Origin: Pseudomonas entomophila L48
Lineage (GTDB): Bacteria; Pseudomonadota; Gammaproteobacteria; Pseudomonadales; Pseudomonadaceae
Direction: 5' to 3'
DNA length: 64,000 nucleotides
Assembly (NCBI RefSeq): GCF_000026105.1
Contig: NC_008027.1
Span: 5,600,501-5,664,500, forward strand
Both the position numbers and the translations under genes were made by a program. The notes beneath the pieces are model-generated. The model saw only the letters and a program-made list of their open reading frames with translations, did not search any database and was not told the origin of the DNA. Below are positions 40,808 to 49,154 of the stretch, one piece after another. Within the stretch, counting starts at the first letter, position 1; each line of letters begins with the position of its first letter.

Positions 40808-41767
40808 ATGAACCGAATCGCCCCCAGACTCTTCGCTGGCGCCTTGATCGCCCTGCTATTGGCGGCAGGTGGGCTGGGTTACTGGAAATCCCTCCACGAC
40901 CGCCTGCCTGAAGGCCTGAGCATGGGCAACGGCCGCCTAGAGTCCACCGAAGTGCAGATCGCCAGCAAGGTCCCCGGCCGCCTGGCCGAGGTGCTGGTGG
41001 ACGAAGGCGACAAAGTCAGCCGTGGCCAACTGCTCGCACGCATCGACACCCGCACGATGGAAGCCCAACGCGCCCAGGCCGAGGCCGAAGTGCTGCGCGC
41101 CAACGAGAACTACGCCGCCGCCCAGGCCAGCGTGCAACTGCGCCAGAGCGAGCTGCTGCTGGCCAGCCAGGAGCTCAAGCGGGTGCGCGAAATCTACCAG
41201 CGCAAGTTCGCCAGCCAGCAGTTGCTGGACCAGCAGCAAGCCCGCTACGACACCGCCAACGCCGCCGTGGTCGCCGCCCGGGCGCAACTGGCGGCGATCA
41301 AGGCCGCCATCGGCGCCGCCGAGGCCCAGGTGGCGCAACTCACCAGCGAGATCGACGACAGCAGCCTGCGCGCCCCCATCGACGGCATCATCCAGCTGCG
41401 CCTGGCCGAGCCCGGCGAAGTGCTCGGTGCTGGCGGCCGGGTGTTGATGCTGATCGACCCCAGCGACCAGTACATGAACCTCTACTTGCCCGCCGCCACC
41501 ACCGGGCGGCTGACGGTTGGCGATCAGGCACGGATCGTCCTCGACGCCCTGCCGGAAAAGGCCTTGCCGGCCAAGGTAGCGTTCGTTGCGGCGAAGGCGC
41601 AGTTCACCCCGAAACAGGTGGAGACCCGCGACGAACGGCAGAAGCTGGTGTTCCGGGTGAAACTGCGCCTGAGTGAACCCAGCGCCGTGCCCCAGGCCAA
41701 GCCCGGCATGCCCGGCGCTGGTTACGTGCGCACCGCCGACGTGGACTGGCCGGCCAACCTGCAATGA
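40808..41767 (+). CDS. HlyD-family membrane-fusion protein (YhiI-like)
   Basis: A 319-residue periplasmic adaptor with an N-terminal membrane anchor (FAGALIALLLAAGGLGYWKS). The lipoyl halves flank a coiled coil (KVPGRLAEVLVDEGDKVSRG and SLRAPIDGIIQLRLAEPGEV). The ATG at 40808 is preceded by CAGGA. It overlaps the next ABC gene by 4 bases, so the two are coupled. Together with RbbA- and YhhJ-like genes it matches E. coli yhiI-rbbA-yhhJ. Export substrate is unknown. Confidence 0.85.
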   Translation: MNRIAPRLFAGALIALLLAAGGLGYWKSLHDRLPEGLSMGNGRLESTEVQIASKVPGRLAEVLVDEGDKVSRGQLLARIDTRTMEAQRAQAEAEVLRANENYAAAQASVQLRQSELLLASQELKRVREIYQRKFASQQLLDQQQARYDTANAAVVAARAQLAAIKAAIGAAEAQVAQLTSEIDDSSLRAPIDGIIQLRLAEPGEVLGAGGRVLMLIDPSDQYMNLYLPAATTGRLTVGDQARIVLDALPEKALPAKVAFVAAKAQFTPKQVETRDERQKLVFRVKLRLSEPSAVPQAKPGMPGAGYVRTADVDWPANLQ

Positions 41768-44487
41768 ACGCCGCACCAGCGCTGCTGGCCGAAGACATCA
41801 ACCACCGTTACGGCGATATCCAGGCCCTGCGCGACGTGGCCTTCAGCCTGCCGGCCGGCACCCGCTGCGGCCTGATCGGCCCGGATGGCGCCGGCAAGTC
41901 GACGCTGCTCGGGCTGATCGCCGGGGTCAAGCGCCTGCAACAGGGTGAGCTGCAGGTGCTTGGCGGCCCGATCCGCCAGCGCCGTCACCGCACCGCGCTG
42001 TACCCCAGGGTCGCGTTCATGCCCCAAGGCCTGGGCAACAATTTGTACCCGGAGCTGTCGATCCGCGAGAACATCCAGTTCTTCGCCACCCTGTTCGGCC
42101 TGGGCCGCGCCGAATGCCGGGAGCGCATGGCCAGCCTGCTGCGCGCCACCGACCTGGAACGCTTCGCCGAGCGCCCGGCGGGCAAGTTGTCCGGTGGCAT
42201 GAAGCAGAAGCTCGGTTTGTGTTGCGCGCTGATCCACGAACCGGACCTGCTGATCCTCGACGAGCCAACCACGGGCGTCGACCCGTTGTCGCGGCGGCGC
42301 TTCTGGGAACTGGTGGAGCAGGTCCGCGTCCAGCGCCCTCAACTGACCCTGCTGGTGGCCACCGCCTACATGGAAGAGGCCGAGCAGTTCGAGCACTGCC
42401 TGATGCTCGACGGCGGGCGCCTGCTGGCGGCCGGCCCCAGCCAGGAACTGGCCGCCGTTACCGCCAGCGGCAAGCTGGACGATGCCTTCACCCACTTCCA
42501 GGGCGCCGGGCGCGAACAGCCCGCCCCCTTGCACATTCCGCCCCACGAGGCCGACGACGGCCCGGTTGCCATCGAAGCCCACGACCTGACCCTGCGCTTC
42601 GGCGACTTCACTGCCGTGAACAAGGTCAGCTTCGCCATCGGCCGTGGCGAGATCTTCGGCTTCCTCGGTTCCAACGGCTGCGGCAAGACCACCACCATGA
42701 AAGTGCTTACCGGCCTGATGCCGGCCAGTGAAGGCAGCGCCAGCCTGCTCGGCCGCCCCGTGGACGCCGGCGATCTGGCCACGCGCAAGCGGGTGGGGTT
42801 CATGTCCCAGAGTTTTTCCCTGTATGGCGAGCTGAGTACCCGACAGAACCTCGAGCTGCACGCACGTCTGTTCGACCTGGCCAAGGCCGACAGCGCCCCG
42901 CGCATCGCCGAGTTGATCGAGCGTTTCGACCTCGGCGCGATTGCCGACCAACCGTCCGGCGCCCTGCCCCTGGGCTTGCGCCAGCGCCTGTCGCTGGCCG
43001 TGGCAGTGCTGCACCGCCCGGAAGTGCTGATCCTCGACGAACCTACCTCCGGCGTCGACCCGGCCGCCCGCGACGGCTTCTGGCGCTTGCTGGTTGAACT
43101 GTCCCGCGAACAGGGTGTGACCATCTTCCTCTCCACCCACTTCATGAACGAAGCCCTGCGCTGCGACCGCATCTCGCTGATGCACGCCGGCCGGGTGCTG
43201 GCCTGCGACACCCCGCAGGCGCTGCAGCGACGGTTCGGCGGGGACACCCTGGAAGACGCCTTCGTGCGCTGCCTCGAACAGGCTCAGGACACGCCAACCC
43301 AGGCCCAGGCCGAGACAGCTCTGCAACAGGCCGGCACGCCTCCACCGCCAATGCGCCAGGCCTTCAGCCTGCGCCGCCTGCTGGCCGTGGCCAGCCGTGA
43401 AGGCAAGGAACTGCTGCGCGACAAGGTGCGCCTGGCCTTTGCCCTGCTCGGTGCGCTGTTCATGATGGTGATATTCGGCTATGGCATTTCGCTGGACGTG
43501 GAGAACCTGGCCTTCGCCGTCTACGACCAGGACCAGAGCACGCAAAGCCGCGCCTACCTCGAAGCCTTCCGCGGCTCACGCTACTTCGCCGAACAAGCGC
43601 CGATTCGCGATGCCCGCCAGCTGCACCAGCGCCTGCAACGCTCGGAGATCAAGCTGGCCCTGGAAATCCCACCAGGCTTCGGCCGCGACCTGCACGCCGG
43701 GCGCCAGCCGGTGGTAGCGGCCTGGCTCGACGGCGGCATGCCGTTCCGCGCCGAAACCAGCCGCAACTATGTCGAGGCCGTGCACCAGGCCAACCTCGAG
43801 CAGCTCGCCGCCCTCAGCCCGCACCCGGTGTCGCGCCAGCAGCCCGTGCGCCTGGAGACGCGCTTTCGCTACAACCAGGATGTGGTCAGCGTCAACGCCA
43901 TCGGCCCCGGAGTGATGGCGCTGATCCTGGCGTTCATCCCGGCCATGCTCACCGCGCTGGGGATCGTGCGGGAAAAGGAGCTGGGCTCGATCACCAACTT
44001 CTACGCCACCCCGCTCACCCGCCTGGAGTTCCTGCTCGGCAAGCAGGCGCCCTACCTGGCGGTGAGCCTGGTCAACCTGGCGCTACTGGTGGCGATGAAC
44101 CGCTGGCTGTTCGGCGTGCCGCTCAAGGGGAGCCCGCTGGCCCTGGCCTGCGGTGGCCTGGCCTACCTGCTGGCGACGACCAGCCTCGGCTTGTTGATCT
44201 CGGCTTTCACCCGCACGCAGATCGCGGCGATCCTCGGCACCATGATCATCACCAGCCTGCCGACCATCCAGTTCTCCGGGCTGATCGTGCCGCGTTCATC
44301 GCTGGACGGTTCGGCGGCGCTCATGGGCCAGCTGTTCCCGGCCGGGTACTTCCTCGACATCGCCGTCGGCACCTTCACCAAGGCCCTGGGCCTGCGTGAG
44401 CTGTGGCCACAGTGCCTGATCTTGCTGGGCTTCTTTGCCGCCTTCACCGGCCTGAGCCTGGCCATGCTGAAAAAGCAGGAGGCCTGA
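41764..44487 (+). CDS. rbbA: Double ABC-ATPase fused to permease (RbbA-like)
   Basis: A 907-residue three-part protein. Residues 1-250: ATPase with Walker A GPDGAGKST, signature LSGGMKQKL and LLILDEPTTGVDPLSRR. Residues 270-500: second ATPase with Walker A GSNGCGKTT and VLILDEPTSGVDPAARD, but a diverged signature (ALPLGLRQRLS). Residues 530-907: ABC-2 permease with about six helices. E. coli RbbA is a ribosome-associated ATPase of the same layout; the transporter role is inferred from the HlyD and permease neighbours. The following permease starts one base after its stop codon. Confidence 0.85.
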   Translation: MNAAPALLAEDINHRYGDIQALRDVAFSLPAGTRCGLIGPDGAGKSTLLGLIAGVKRLQQGELQVLGGPIRQRRHRTALYPRVAFMPQGLGNNLYPELSIRENIQFFATLFGLGRAECRERMASLLRATDLERFAERPAGKLSGGMKQKLGLCCALIHEPDLLILDEPTTGVDPLSRRRFWELVEQVRVQRPQLTLLVATAYMEEAEQFEHCLMLDGGRLLAAGPSQELAAVTASGKLDDAFTHFQGAGREQPAPLHIPPHEADDGPVAIEAHDLTLRFGDFTAVNKVSFAIGRGEIFGFLGSNGCGKTTTMKVLTGLMPASEGSASLLGRPVDAGDLATRKRVGFMSQSFSLYGELSTRQNLELHARLFDLAKADSAPRIAELIERFDLGAIADQPSGALPLGLRQRLSLAVAVLHRPEVLILDEPTSGVDPAARDGFWRLLVELSREQGVTIFLSTHFMNEALRCDRISLMHAGRVLACDTPQALQRRFGGDTLEDAFVRCLEQAQDTPTQAQAETALQQAGTPPPPMRQAFSLRRLLAVASREGKELLRDKVRLAFALLGALFMMVIFGYGISLDVENLAFAVYDQDQSTQSRAYLEAFRGSRYFAEQAPIRDARQLHQRLQRSEIKLALEIPPGFGRDLHAGRQPVVAAWLDGGMPFRAETSRNYVEAVHQANLEQLAALSPHPVSRQQPVRLETRFRYNQDVVSVNAIGPGVMALILAFIPAMLTALGIVREKELGSITNFYATPLTRLEFLLGKQAPYLAVSLVNLALLVAMNRWLFGVPLKGSPLALACGGLAYLLATTSLGLLISAFTRTQIAAILGTMIITSLPTIQFSGLIVPRSSLDGSAALMGQLFPAGYFLDIAVGTFTKALGLRELWPQCLILLGFFAAFTGLSLAMLKKQEA

Positions 44488-44488
44488 G

Positions 44489-45598
44489 ATGAGCCGACTC
44501 GCGCATACCTTGCGCCTGGGCCTGAAGGAGCTGACTAGCCTGCGTCACGACAGCGTGTTGCTGCTGTTCCTGCTGTATGCCTTCAGCGTGGCGATCTACA
44601 TGCCTGCCGCAGGCTCGGTGATCGGCGTGCACAACGCCAGCGTGGCGGTGGTCGACGAAGACCGCAGCGCGCTGTCGCGCAAGCTCGCCGAGTCGCTGCA
44701 ACCACCCGAGTTCCAGCCGGCCGCGACCCTGCCAGCCGACCGCCTGGACCAAGCCATGGACAGCGGCCAGTACACCTTCGTCATCAACGTGCCGGTGAAC
44801 TTCCAGAGTGACCTGCTGGCCGGGCGCTCGCCGGAGCTGCAGGTCAACGTCGATGCCACGGCCATGAGCCAGGCGTTCATGGGCGCCGGCTACATCGGCC
44901 GGATCTTCGAGCGCGAACTGCTCGAATACGCCGACCGCAGCGCCACCAGCCCCGCGTTGATCAACCCCAAGGCACTGTTCAACCCCAACCTGGAGGGTGG
45001 CTGGTTCCTGGCGGTGATCCAGATCGTCAACAACATCACCATCCTCGCGATCGTGCTCACCGGCACCGCGTTGCTGCGCGAACGCGAGCACGGCACCCTC
45101 GATCACTTGCTGGTGCTGCCGCTGACGGCGCTGGAAATCATGTTGGCGAAGATCGGCAGCAACGCCCTGGTGGTGGTGCTGTGCACCTGGGTTTCGCTGG
45201 AGGTGGTGGTCAAGGGCGCGCTGGGCGTGCCGCTGGCGGGCTCGCTGGGGTTGTTCCTGGGGGTAACCGCGCTGTACCTGTTCGCCAGCACGGCACTGGG
45301 CATCTTCCTCGCCACCCTGGCGCGCTCGACGCCGCAGTTCGGCCTGCTGGCGATCCCCGTGATCATCCCGATGCTGCTGCTCTCGGGCGGCAGCACGCCG
45401 CTGGACAGCATGCCGCAATGGCTGCAGTGGGTCATGCAGGGCTCGCCCTCGACCCACTTCGTCAGCCTGGGCGCGGCGATCCTGTTCCGCGACGCCGGGC
45501 TGAGCGTGGTGTGGCCAGACGTGCTGGCCCTGGCCGTGATCGGCCTGGTGTTCTTCAGCGTGGCGTTGCTGCGCTTTCGCCGCAGCCTCGCCGCCTGA
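44489..45598 (+). CDS. ABC-2 type permease (YhhJ-like)
   Basis: A 369-residue inner-membrane permease. One N-terminal helix (SVLLLFLLYAFSVAIYMPAA), a large periplasmic domain, then about five helices (VNNITILAIVLTGTALL, FLGVTALYLFASTALGIFLA). The ribosome site AGGAGG lies inside the 3' end of the RbbA-like gene. Third gene of the exporter operon; should pair with the permease part of the RbbA-like protein. The end is convergent with the FliL-like gene without a gap. Confidence 0.85.
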   Translation: MSRLAHTLRLGLKELTSLRHDSVLLLFLLYAFSVAIYMPAAGSVIGVHNASVAVVDEDRSALSRKLAESLQPPEFQPAATLPADRLDQAMDSGQYTFVINVPVNFQSDLLAGRSPELQVNVDATAMSQAFMGAGYIGRIFERELLEYADRSATSPALINPKALFNPNLEGGWFLAVIQIVNNITILAIVLTGTALLREREHGTLDHLLVLPLTALEIMLAKIGSNALVVVLCTWVSLEVVVKGALGVPLAGSLGLFLGVTALYLFASTALGIFLATLARSTPQFGLLAIPVIIPMLLLSGGSTPLDSMPQWLQWVMQGSPSTHFVSLGAAILFRDAGLSVVWPDVLALAVIGLVFFSVALLRFRRSLAA

Positions 45599-46003
45599 TC
45601 ACTGCACGATCAGGTTGTTGAACAGCAGGTCCTCGACGATCGGCTTGCCCTCTTCGGACTCCATCACCTGCTGCACCTGCTTCAGGGCTTCCTGGCGCAG
45701 TTTTTCCTTGGCTTCGACGTTGCTCATGTTGTCCACGCCCTGCTGGGTGAACAGCGCCACCAGCTGGTTGCGGATCAGCGGCTCGTGGTGCTTGACCGCA
45801 GTGGCGGCGGCATCGCCGGTGACGCGCAGGGCCACGTCGGCCTTGTACACCCGCAGTTTCGGGCCACCATCGAGCGCGTAGTTGCCGACGAAGGGCGGGC
45901 TCAGGGTGATGTAGGAGACTTTCGGTTCCCCTTCCTTGGCTTCCTCGGCCATTGCCGCCACTGGCAGCATCAGGGCCAGCACCATCAAGATCCACGCTTT
46001 CAC
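45599..46003 (-). CDS. FliL-family protein outside any flagellar cluster
   Basis: A 134-residue exported protein with a signal-like N-terminus (VKAWILMVLALMLPVAAMAE) and a FliL-like body (YITLSPPFVGNYALDGGPKL; ALFTQQGVDNMSNVEAKEKL). A GTG at 46003 has AGGAG seven bases upstream and starts the signal; it is preferred to a frame opening at 46060. FliL proteins sit near the flagellar stator and affect torque, but no flagellar gene is near, and the signal could be cleaved after AMA. Divergent from the oxidoreductase gene; stop abuts that of the YhhJ-like gene. Confidence 0.75.
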   Translation of the reverse strand: MKAWILMVLALMLPVAAMAEEAKEGEPKVSYITLSPPFVGNYALDGGPKLRVYKADVALRVTGDAAATAVKHHEPLIRNQLVALFTQQGVDNMSNVEAKEKLRQEALKQVQQVMESEEGKPIVEDLLFNNLIVQ

Positions 46004-46160
46004 GAATTCGCTCCTCAATACAGTTGGCGCCAGCTTACCCAGCGCGCCAGCCAAACCCAAGCCCGGGCTTATGCCGGCTCATCAGGGCGGGCCATGCTCG
46101 TTGACCGCAGTCACCGCCCTCCTACACTTATCGGCCACCACACGCAAAGGAATAGCCCTG

Positions 46161-47138
46161 ATGAAAGCCTTGTTGTGCAAAGCCCTGGGCCCGGCGCGGG
46201 ACCTGGTCCTGGAAGAGGTCGCCAGCCCCACGCCGAAGAAAAACGAAATTCTGCTCGACGTGCATGCCGCGGGGGTCAACTTCCCCGACACCCTGATCAT
46301 CGAGGGCAAGTACCAGTTCCAGCCGCCCCTGCCCTTTTCGCCCGGTGGCGAGGCGGCCGGCGTGGTGGCGGCGGTCGGCGAGAAGGCCGGCGCGTTCAAG
46401 GTGGGCGACCGGGTCATGGCCCTGACCGGCTGGGGCGCTTTCGCCGAACAGGTGGCGGTGCCGTTCTACAACGTGCTGCCGATTCCGGCCGGCATGGACT
46501 TCACCACCGCCGCCGCCTTCGGCATGACCTACGGCACGTCGATGCACGCGCTGACCCAGCGCGGCCAGCTCAAGGCCGGCGAGACCTTGCTGGTGCTCGG
46601 CGCCTCGGGTGGCGTGGGGCTGGCGGCGGTGGAAATCGGCAAGGCCCTCGGCGCGCGGGTGATCGCCGCGGCCAGCAGCGCCGAGAAGCTCGCGGTAGCC
46701 AAGGCTGCCGGGGCCGATGAGCTGATCGACTACAGCCAGGCCAGCCTGAAGGATGAGATCAAGCGCCTGACCGGTGGCCAGGGCGTGGACGTGGTCTACG
46801 ACCCGGTCGGCGGCGAGCTGTTCGACCAAGCCGTGCGCGGGCTGGCCTGGAACGGGCGGTTGCTGGTGGTGGGCTTTGCCAGCGGCACGATCCCGCAGTT
46901 GCCGGTGAACCTGGCGCTGCTCAAGGGCGCGGCGGTGCTCGGGGTGTTCTGGGGGGCATTCGCCCAGCGTCAGCCGGAGGACAATGCGAAGAACTTCCGC
47001 CAGCTGTTTGCCTGGCATGCCGAGGGCAAGTTGAAGCCGTTGGTGTCGCAGACCTATCCGTTGGCCGAGGGGGGCGCGGCGATCGAGCGCCTCGCGCAGC
47101 GCCAGGCGGTGGGCAAGCTAGTCGTGGTGGCCAGGTAG
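46161..47138 (+). CDS. NADPH:quinone oxidoreductase, zeta-crystallin type
   Basis: A 325-residue zinc-free medium-chain reductase that transfers electrons from NADPH to quinones or reduces enones. The nucleotide loop is LVLGASGGVGLAAVEIGKAL; the substrate part begins MKALLCKALGPARDLVLEEV. No catalytic zinc cysteines are present, as in the QOR subfamily. AAAGGA upstream supports the ATG at 46161 over a longer frame from 45936. Convergent with chaC. Substrate unknown. Confidence 0.87.
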   Translation: MKALLCKALGPARDLVLEEVASPTPKKNEILLDVHAAGVNFPDTLIIEGKYQFQPPLPFSPGGEAAGVVAAVGEKAGAFKVGDRVMALTGWGAFAEQVAVPFYNVLPIPAGMDFTTAAAFGMTYGTSMHALTQRGQLKAGETLLVLGASGGVGLAAVEIGKALGARVIAAASSAEKLAVAKAAGADELIDYSQASLKDEIKRLTGGQGVDVVYDPVGGELFDQAVRGLAWNGRLLVVGFASGTIPQLPVNLALLKGAAVLGVFWGAFAQRQPEDNAKNFRQLFAWHAEGKLKPLVSQTYPLAEGGAAIERLAQRQAVGKLVVVAR

Positions 47139-47142
47139 AGGG

Positions 47143-47186
47143 GTTCGCCGACAACAGCGTCCGTAGGAGCCGGCTTGCCGGCGAAC
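47143..47186. repeat. REP between convergent oxidoreductase and chaC genes
   Basis: One complete REP (GTAGGAGCCGGCTTGCCGGC, ending at 47186) with a degenerate mirror half GTTCGCCGACA at about 47143. Confidence 0.75.
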
Positions 47187-47189
47187 CTC

Positions 47190-47840
47190 TCAGACCTCAC
47201 GCAGGTTGTGGCAGCGCCTGAACCGCGCCTCCAGGTTGCGATCCGGCATCTGGTGGCTGCGCAGGGCGTTGAGGGTCTGCTCCACATAATCCCGCGTCGT
47301 GCCATAGCGCCCCTTGGCGCTGGCCAGAATGTGGCTCAGCAAGGTGTCTGGCAAGTTTCCGGCATAGCACGGCAAGTGCCGCTCCAGCACGAAACCCAGC
47401 GCCTGCACCTTGCTGCCATCACTGAGACGGCAACTGAGCCAGTGCGGTCGATAAGCGGGATAAGGCATCTCGCGTTGCCACAGGGCCATCAGCGAGTCTT
47501 CCAGGTTGCTGTCGTCCAGCCGGTAGGCGAAACCACTGCAGGAGCCGCCACGATCCAGGCCGAACACCAGCCCAGGGCATTCCGGGGTGCCGCGATGCTC
47601 GTGGGACCAGAGGTAGAGGCCCCGATGATAGCCATGCACCCGTGCTCGCTGGCGTTCCACCGAATGGCACTCAGGGCGCCAGATCAATGAGCCATAGGCG
47701 AACAGCCACACCGGGCCGCCCATGTGCTGTGACAGGGTGACATTCATCGACTGTTGTAGTTGCTCGCGGGTCAACTGTTGCCCGAAGTCGAGCGAGGGGG
47801 GATATGTGACCTGCCAGGATGAACTTTCAAGTGCCGACAT
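47190..47840 (-). CDS. chaC: Gamma-glutamylcyclotransferase (ChaC type)
   Basis: A 216-residue GGCT-fold enzyme expected to break down glutathione to 5-oxoproline and Cys-Gly. The substrate loop is VWLFAYGSLIWRPECHSVER. The catalytic glutamate is likely in the region around residues 115-125 (LWQREMPYPAYRP). About 40 extra N-terminal residues precede the YGSL motif. The ATG at 47840 is the family start. No glutathione gene is adjacent, so the cellular role is inferred from family only. Confidence 0.85.
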   Translation of the reverse strand: MSALESSSWQVTYPPSLDFGQQLTREQLQQSMNVTLSQHMGGPVWLFAYGSLIWRPECHSVERQRARVHGYHRGLYLWSHEHRGTPECPGLVFGLDRGGSCSGFAYRLDDSNLEDSLMALWQREMPYPAYRPHWLSCRLSDGSKVQALGFVLERHLPCYAGNLPDTLLSHILASAKGRYGTTRDYVEQTLNALRSHQMPDRNLEARFRRCHNLREV

Positions 47841-47916
47841 AAACTGCCGCCATAATTCCTGTGAACTGCCAGAGTGCCGGTTCTACTGCGATACTTAGAG
47901 TGCTTGTACGGGCGTA

Positions 47917-47981
47917 TTCGCGGCTGAAGCCGCTCCTACAGAGGCCTGCGCTACTCCTGTAGGAGCGGCTTCAGCCGCGAA
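47917..47981. repeat. Inverted REP pair of the GGCTGAAGCC type
   Basis: TTCGCGGCTGAAGCCGCTCC (47917) and GGAGCGGCTTCAGCCGCGAA ending at 47981. Confidence 0.88.
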
Positions 47982-48151
47982 GGCCCTGGCGCCTAACGTA
48001 AGACAGAATGCAGGTTCGGCTCAAGCCCGAAATCAAAGTTTCATTCAGTCGCCCGCCGAACGGAAACTAATATTTCGAGTATAGCGACAGTTATTAACCG
48101 TATCGGCAATAATTCCCGCCATATAATCATGCGAAAAAAGTTGGTTATTAA

Positions 48152-48180
48152 AAACAGCACACCCTTGCAGTGTGCTGTTT
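48152..48180 (-). terminator. Intrinsic terminator of the ubiD-reductase operon
   Basis: A perfect 11-base stem, AAACAGCACAC (48152-48162) with GTGTGCTGTTT (48170-48180). On the minus strand it is followed by TTTTTAATAA, six bases after the reductase stop codon. Confidence 0.85.
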
Positions 48181-48185
48181 CACGA

Positions 48186-49154
48186 TCAGCCGCGCGGCGC
48201 GTAGGCGAATACGTCGGCGCGCATGCGGTGGGCGTCCATACCCGCCTCGACCAGGGCGTCGAGGGTGGCATAGACCATGTTCGGCGAGCCGCTGGCATAG
48301 ACATGGACCTGGTTCAGGTCGCCGATGTCCTCGCACACCGCTTCGTGGAGCAGGCCACAACGCCCTTCCCAACCGCACAGGTCGCTGACGACCTTGTGCA
48401 GGAACAGGTTGGGCAGGCGCTGCCACTCATCCCAATGCTCGATCTCGTAGAAGTCCTCGGGTCGGCGCACGCCCCAGTACAGGTGCACCGGGTACTTGAA
48501 GCCATTGGCGCGGCAATGCTCGACCAGGCTGTGCATCTGGCCCATGCCGGTGCCCGCGGCAATCAGCACCAGCGGGCCATCCGGCAGCTCGGCCAGGTGG
48601 GCGTCGCCAAACGGCAGCTCGATACGCGCGATGCCATTGCGCTGCAATTGCGCGATCAGTTGCACGGCACTGCTCTCACGCGCCAGCACATGCAGCTCCA
48701 GGTCACGGCCGCCGTGGGGGGCCGAGGCCAGGGAGAATGCGGCCTTGTCGGCGCCCTCGCGCTCGATCATCAGGTACTGCCCGGCGTGATAGCGCGGTGG
48801 CTTGCCGGCCGGGGCACGCAGGCGCACGCGCCAGACGTCGCCACCCACCTCGACGCACTCGCTCACGGTGCAGGCCAGCTTGCGCACCGGGAGTTCGCCC
48901 AAGGCCAGCACACCATCCCAGAGCACCACGCAATCCTCCAGAGGCTCGGCGATGCAAGTGAACAGCTCGCCGTGATCACGGACCACGCCCTCCTGGCGCA
49001 CACGCCCTTCCACCAGCAACGCGGCACAGACATGACAGTTGCCATTACGGCAACTGCTCGGGCAGTCGTAACCCAGCCGCCGCGCCGCATCCAGAATCCT
49101 TTCCCCGGGCTCCACCGCCAGTACCGCCCCGGAAGGCTGCAAGGTCACCTGCAT
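48186..49154 (-). CDS. Ferredoxin-flavin reductase coupled to ubiD (annotated family: CDP-6-deoxyglucoseen reductase-like)
   Basis: A 322-residue electron-transfer protein. Residues 1-90: plant-type [2Fe-2S] ferredoxin domain with CPSSCRNGNCHVC and a later cysteine (LFTCIAEP). Residues 95-200: FAD domain (PPRYHAGQYLMIER, AAFSLASAP). Residues 205-322: NAD(P)H domain (LVLIAAGTGMGQMHSLVEHC). Its ATG overlaps the ubiD stop by one base (TGATG). E. coli has flavin reductase Fre beside ubiD; UbiD needs prenylated FMN made by UbiX from reduced FMN. A role supplying reduced flavin is inference. The glucoseen-reductase name is family legacy; no deoxysugar genes are near. Confidence 0.82.
   Translation of the reverse strand: MQVTLQPSGAVLAVEPGERILDAARRLGYDCPSSCRNGNCHVCAALLVEGRVRQEGVVRDHGELFTCIAEPLEDCVVLWDGVLALGELPVRKLACTVSECVEVGGDVWRVRLRAPAGKPPRYHAGQYLMIEREGADKAAFSLASAPHGGRDLELHVLARESSAVQLIAQLQRNGIARIELPFGDAHLAELPDGPLVLIAAGTGMGQMHSLVEHCRANGFKYPVHLYWGVRRPEDFYEIEHWDEWQRLPNLFLHKVVSDLCGWEGRCGLLHEAVCEDIGDLNQVHVYASGSPNMVYATLDALVEAGMDAHRMRADVFAYAPRG

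Larger units (their letters stand above)
47841..48185. other. 345-base gap between chaC and the reductase gene
   Basis: Contains a REP pair (47917-47981), then an A+T-rich stretch from about 48030 to 48150 unlike its surroundings, and a terminator (48152-48180). No gene is supported; the A+T-rich part may carry the chaC promoter or be old junction DNA. Confidence 0.5.

Noticed and set aside
48186..49154. Deoxysugar biosynthesis enzyme, as the family name suggests
   Set aside because: No sugar-nucleotide genes are nearby and the gene is coupled to ubiD; the ferredoxin-reductase architecture is generic.
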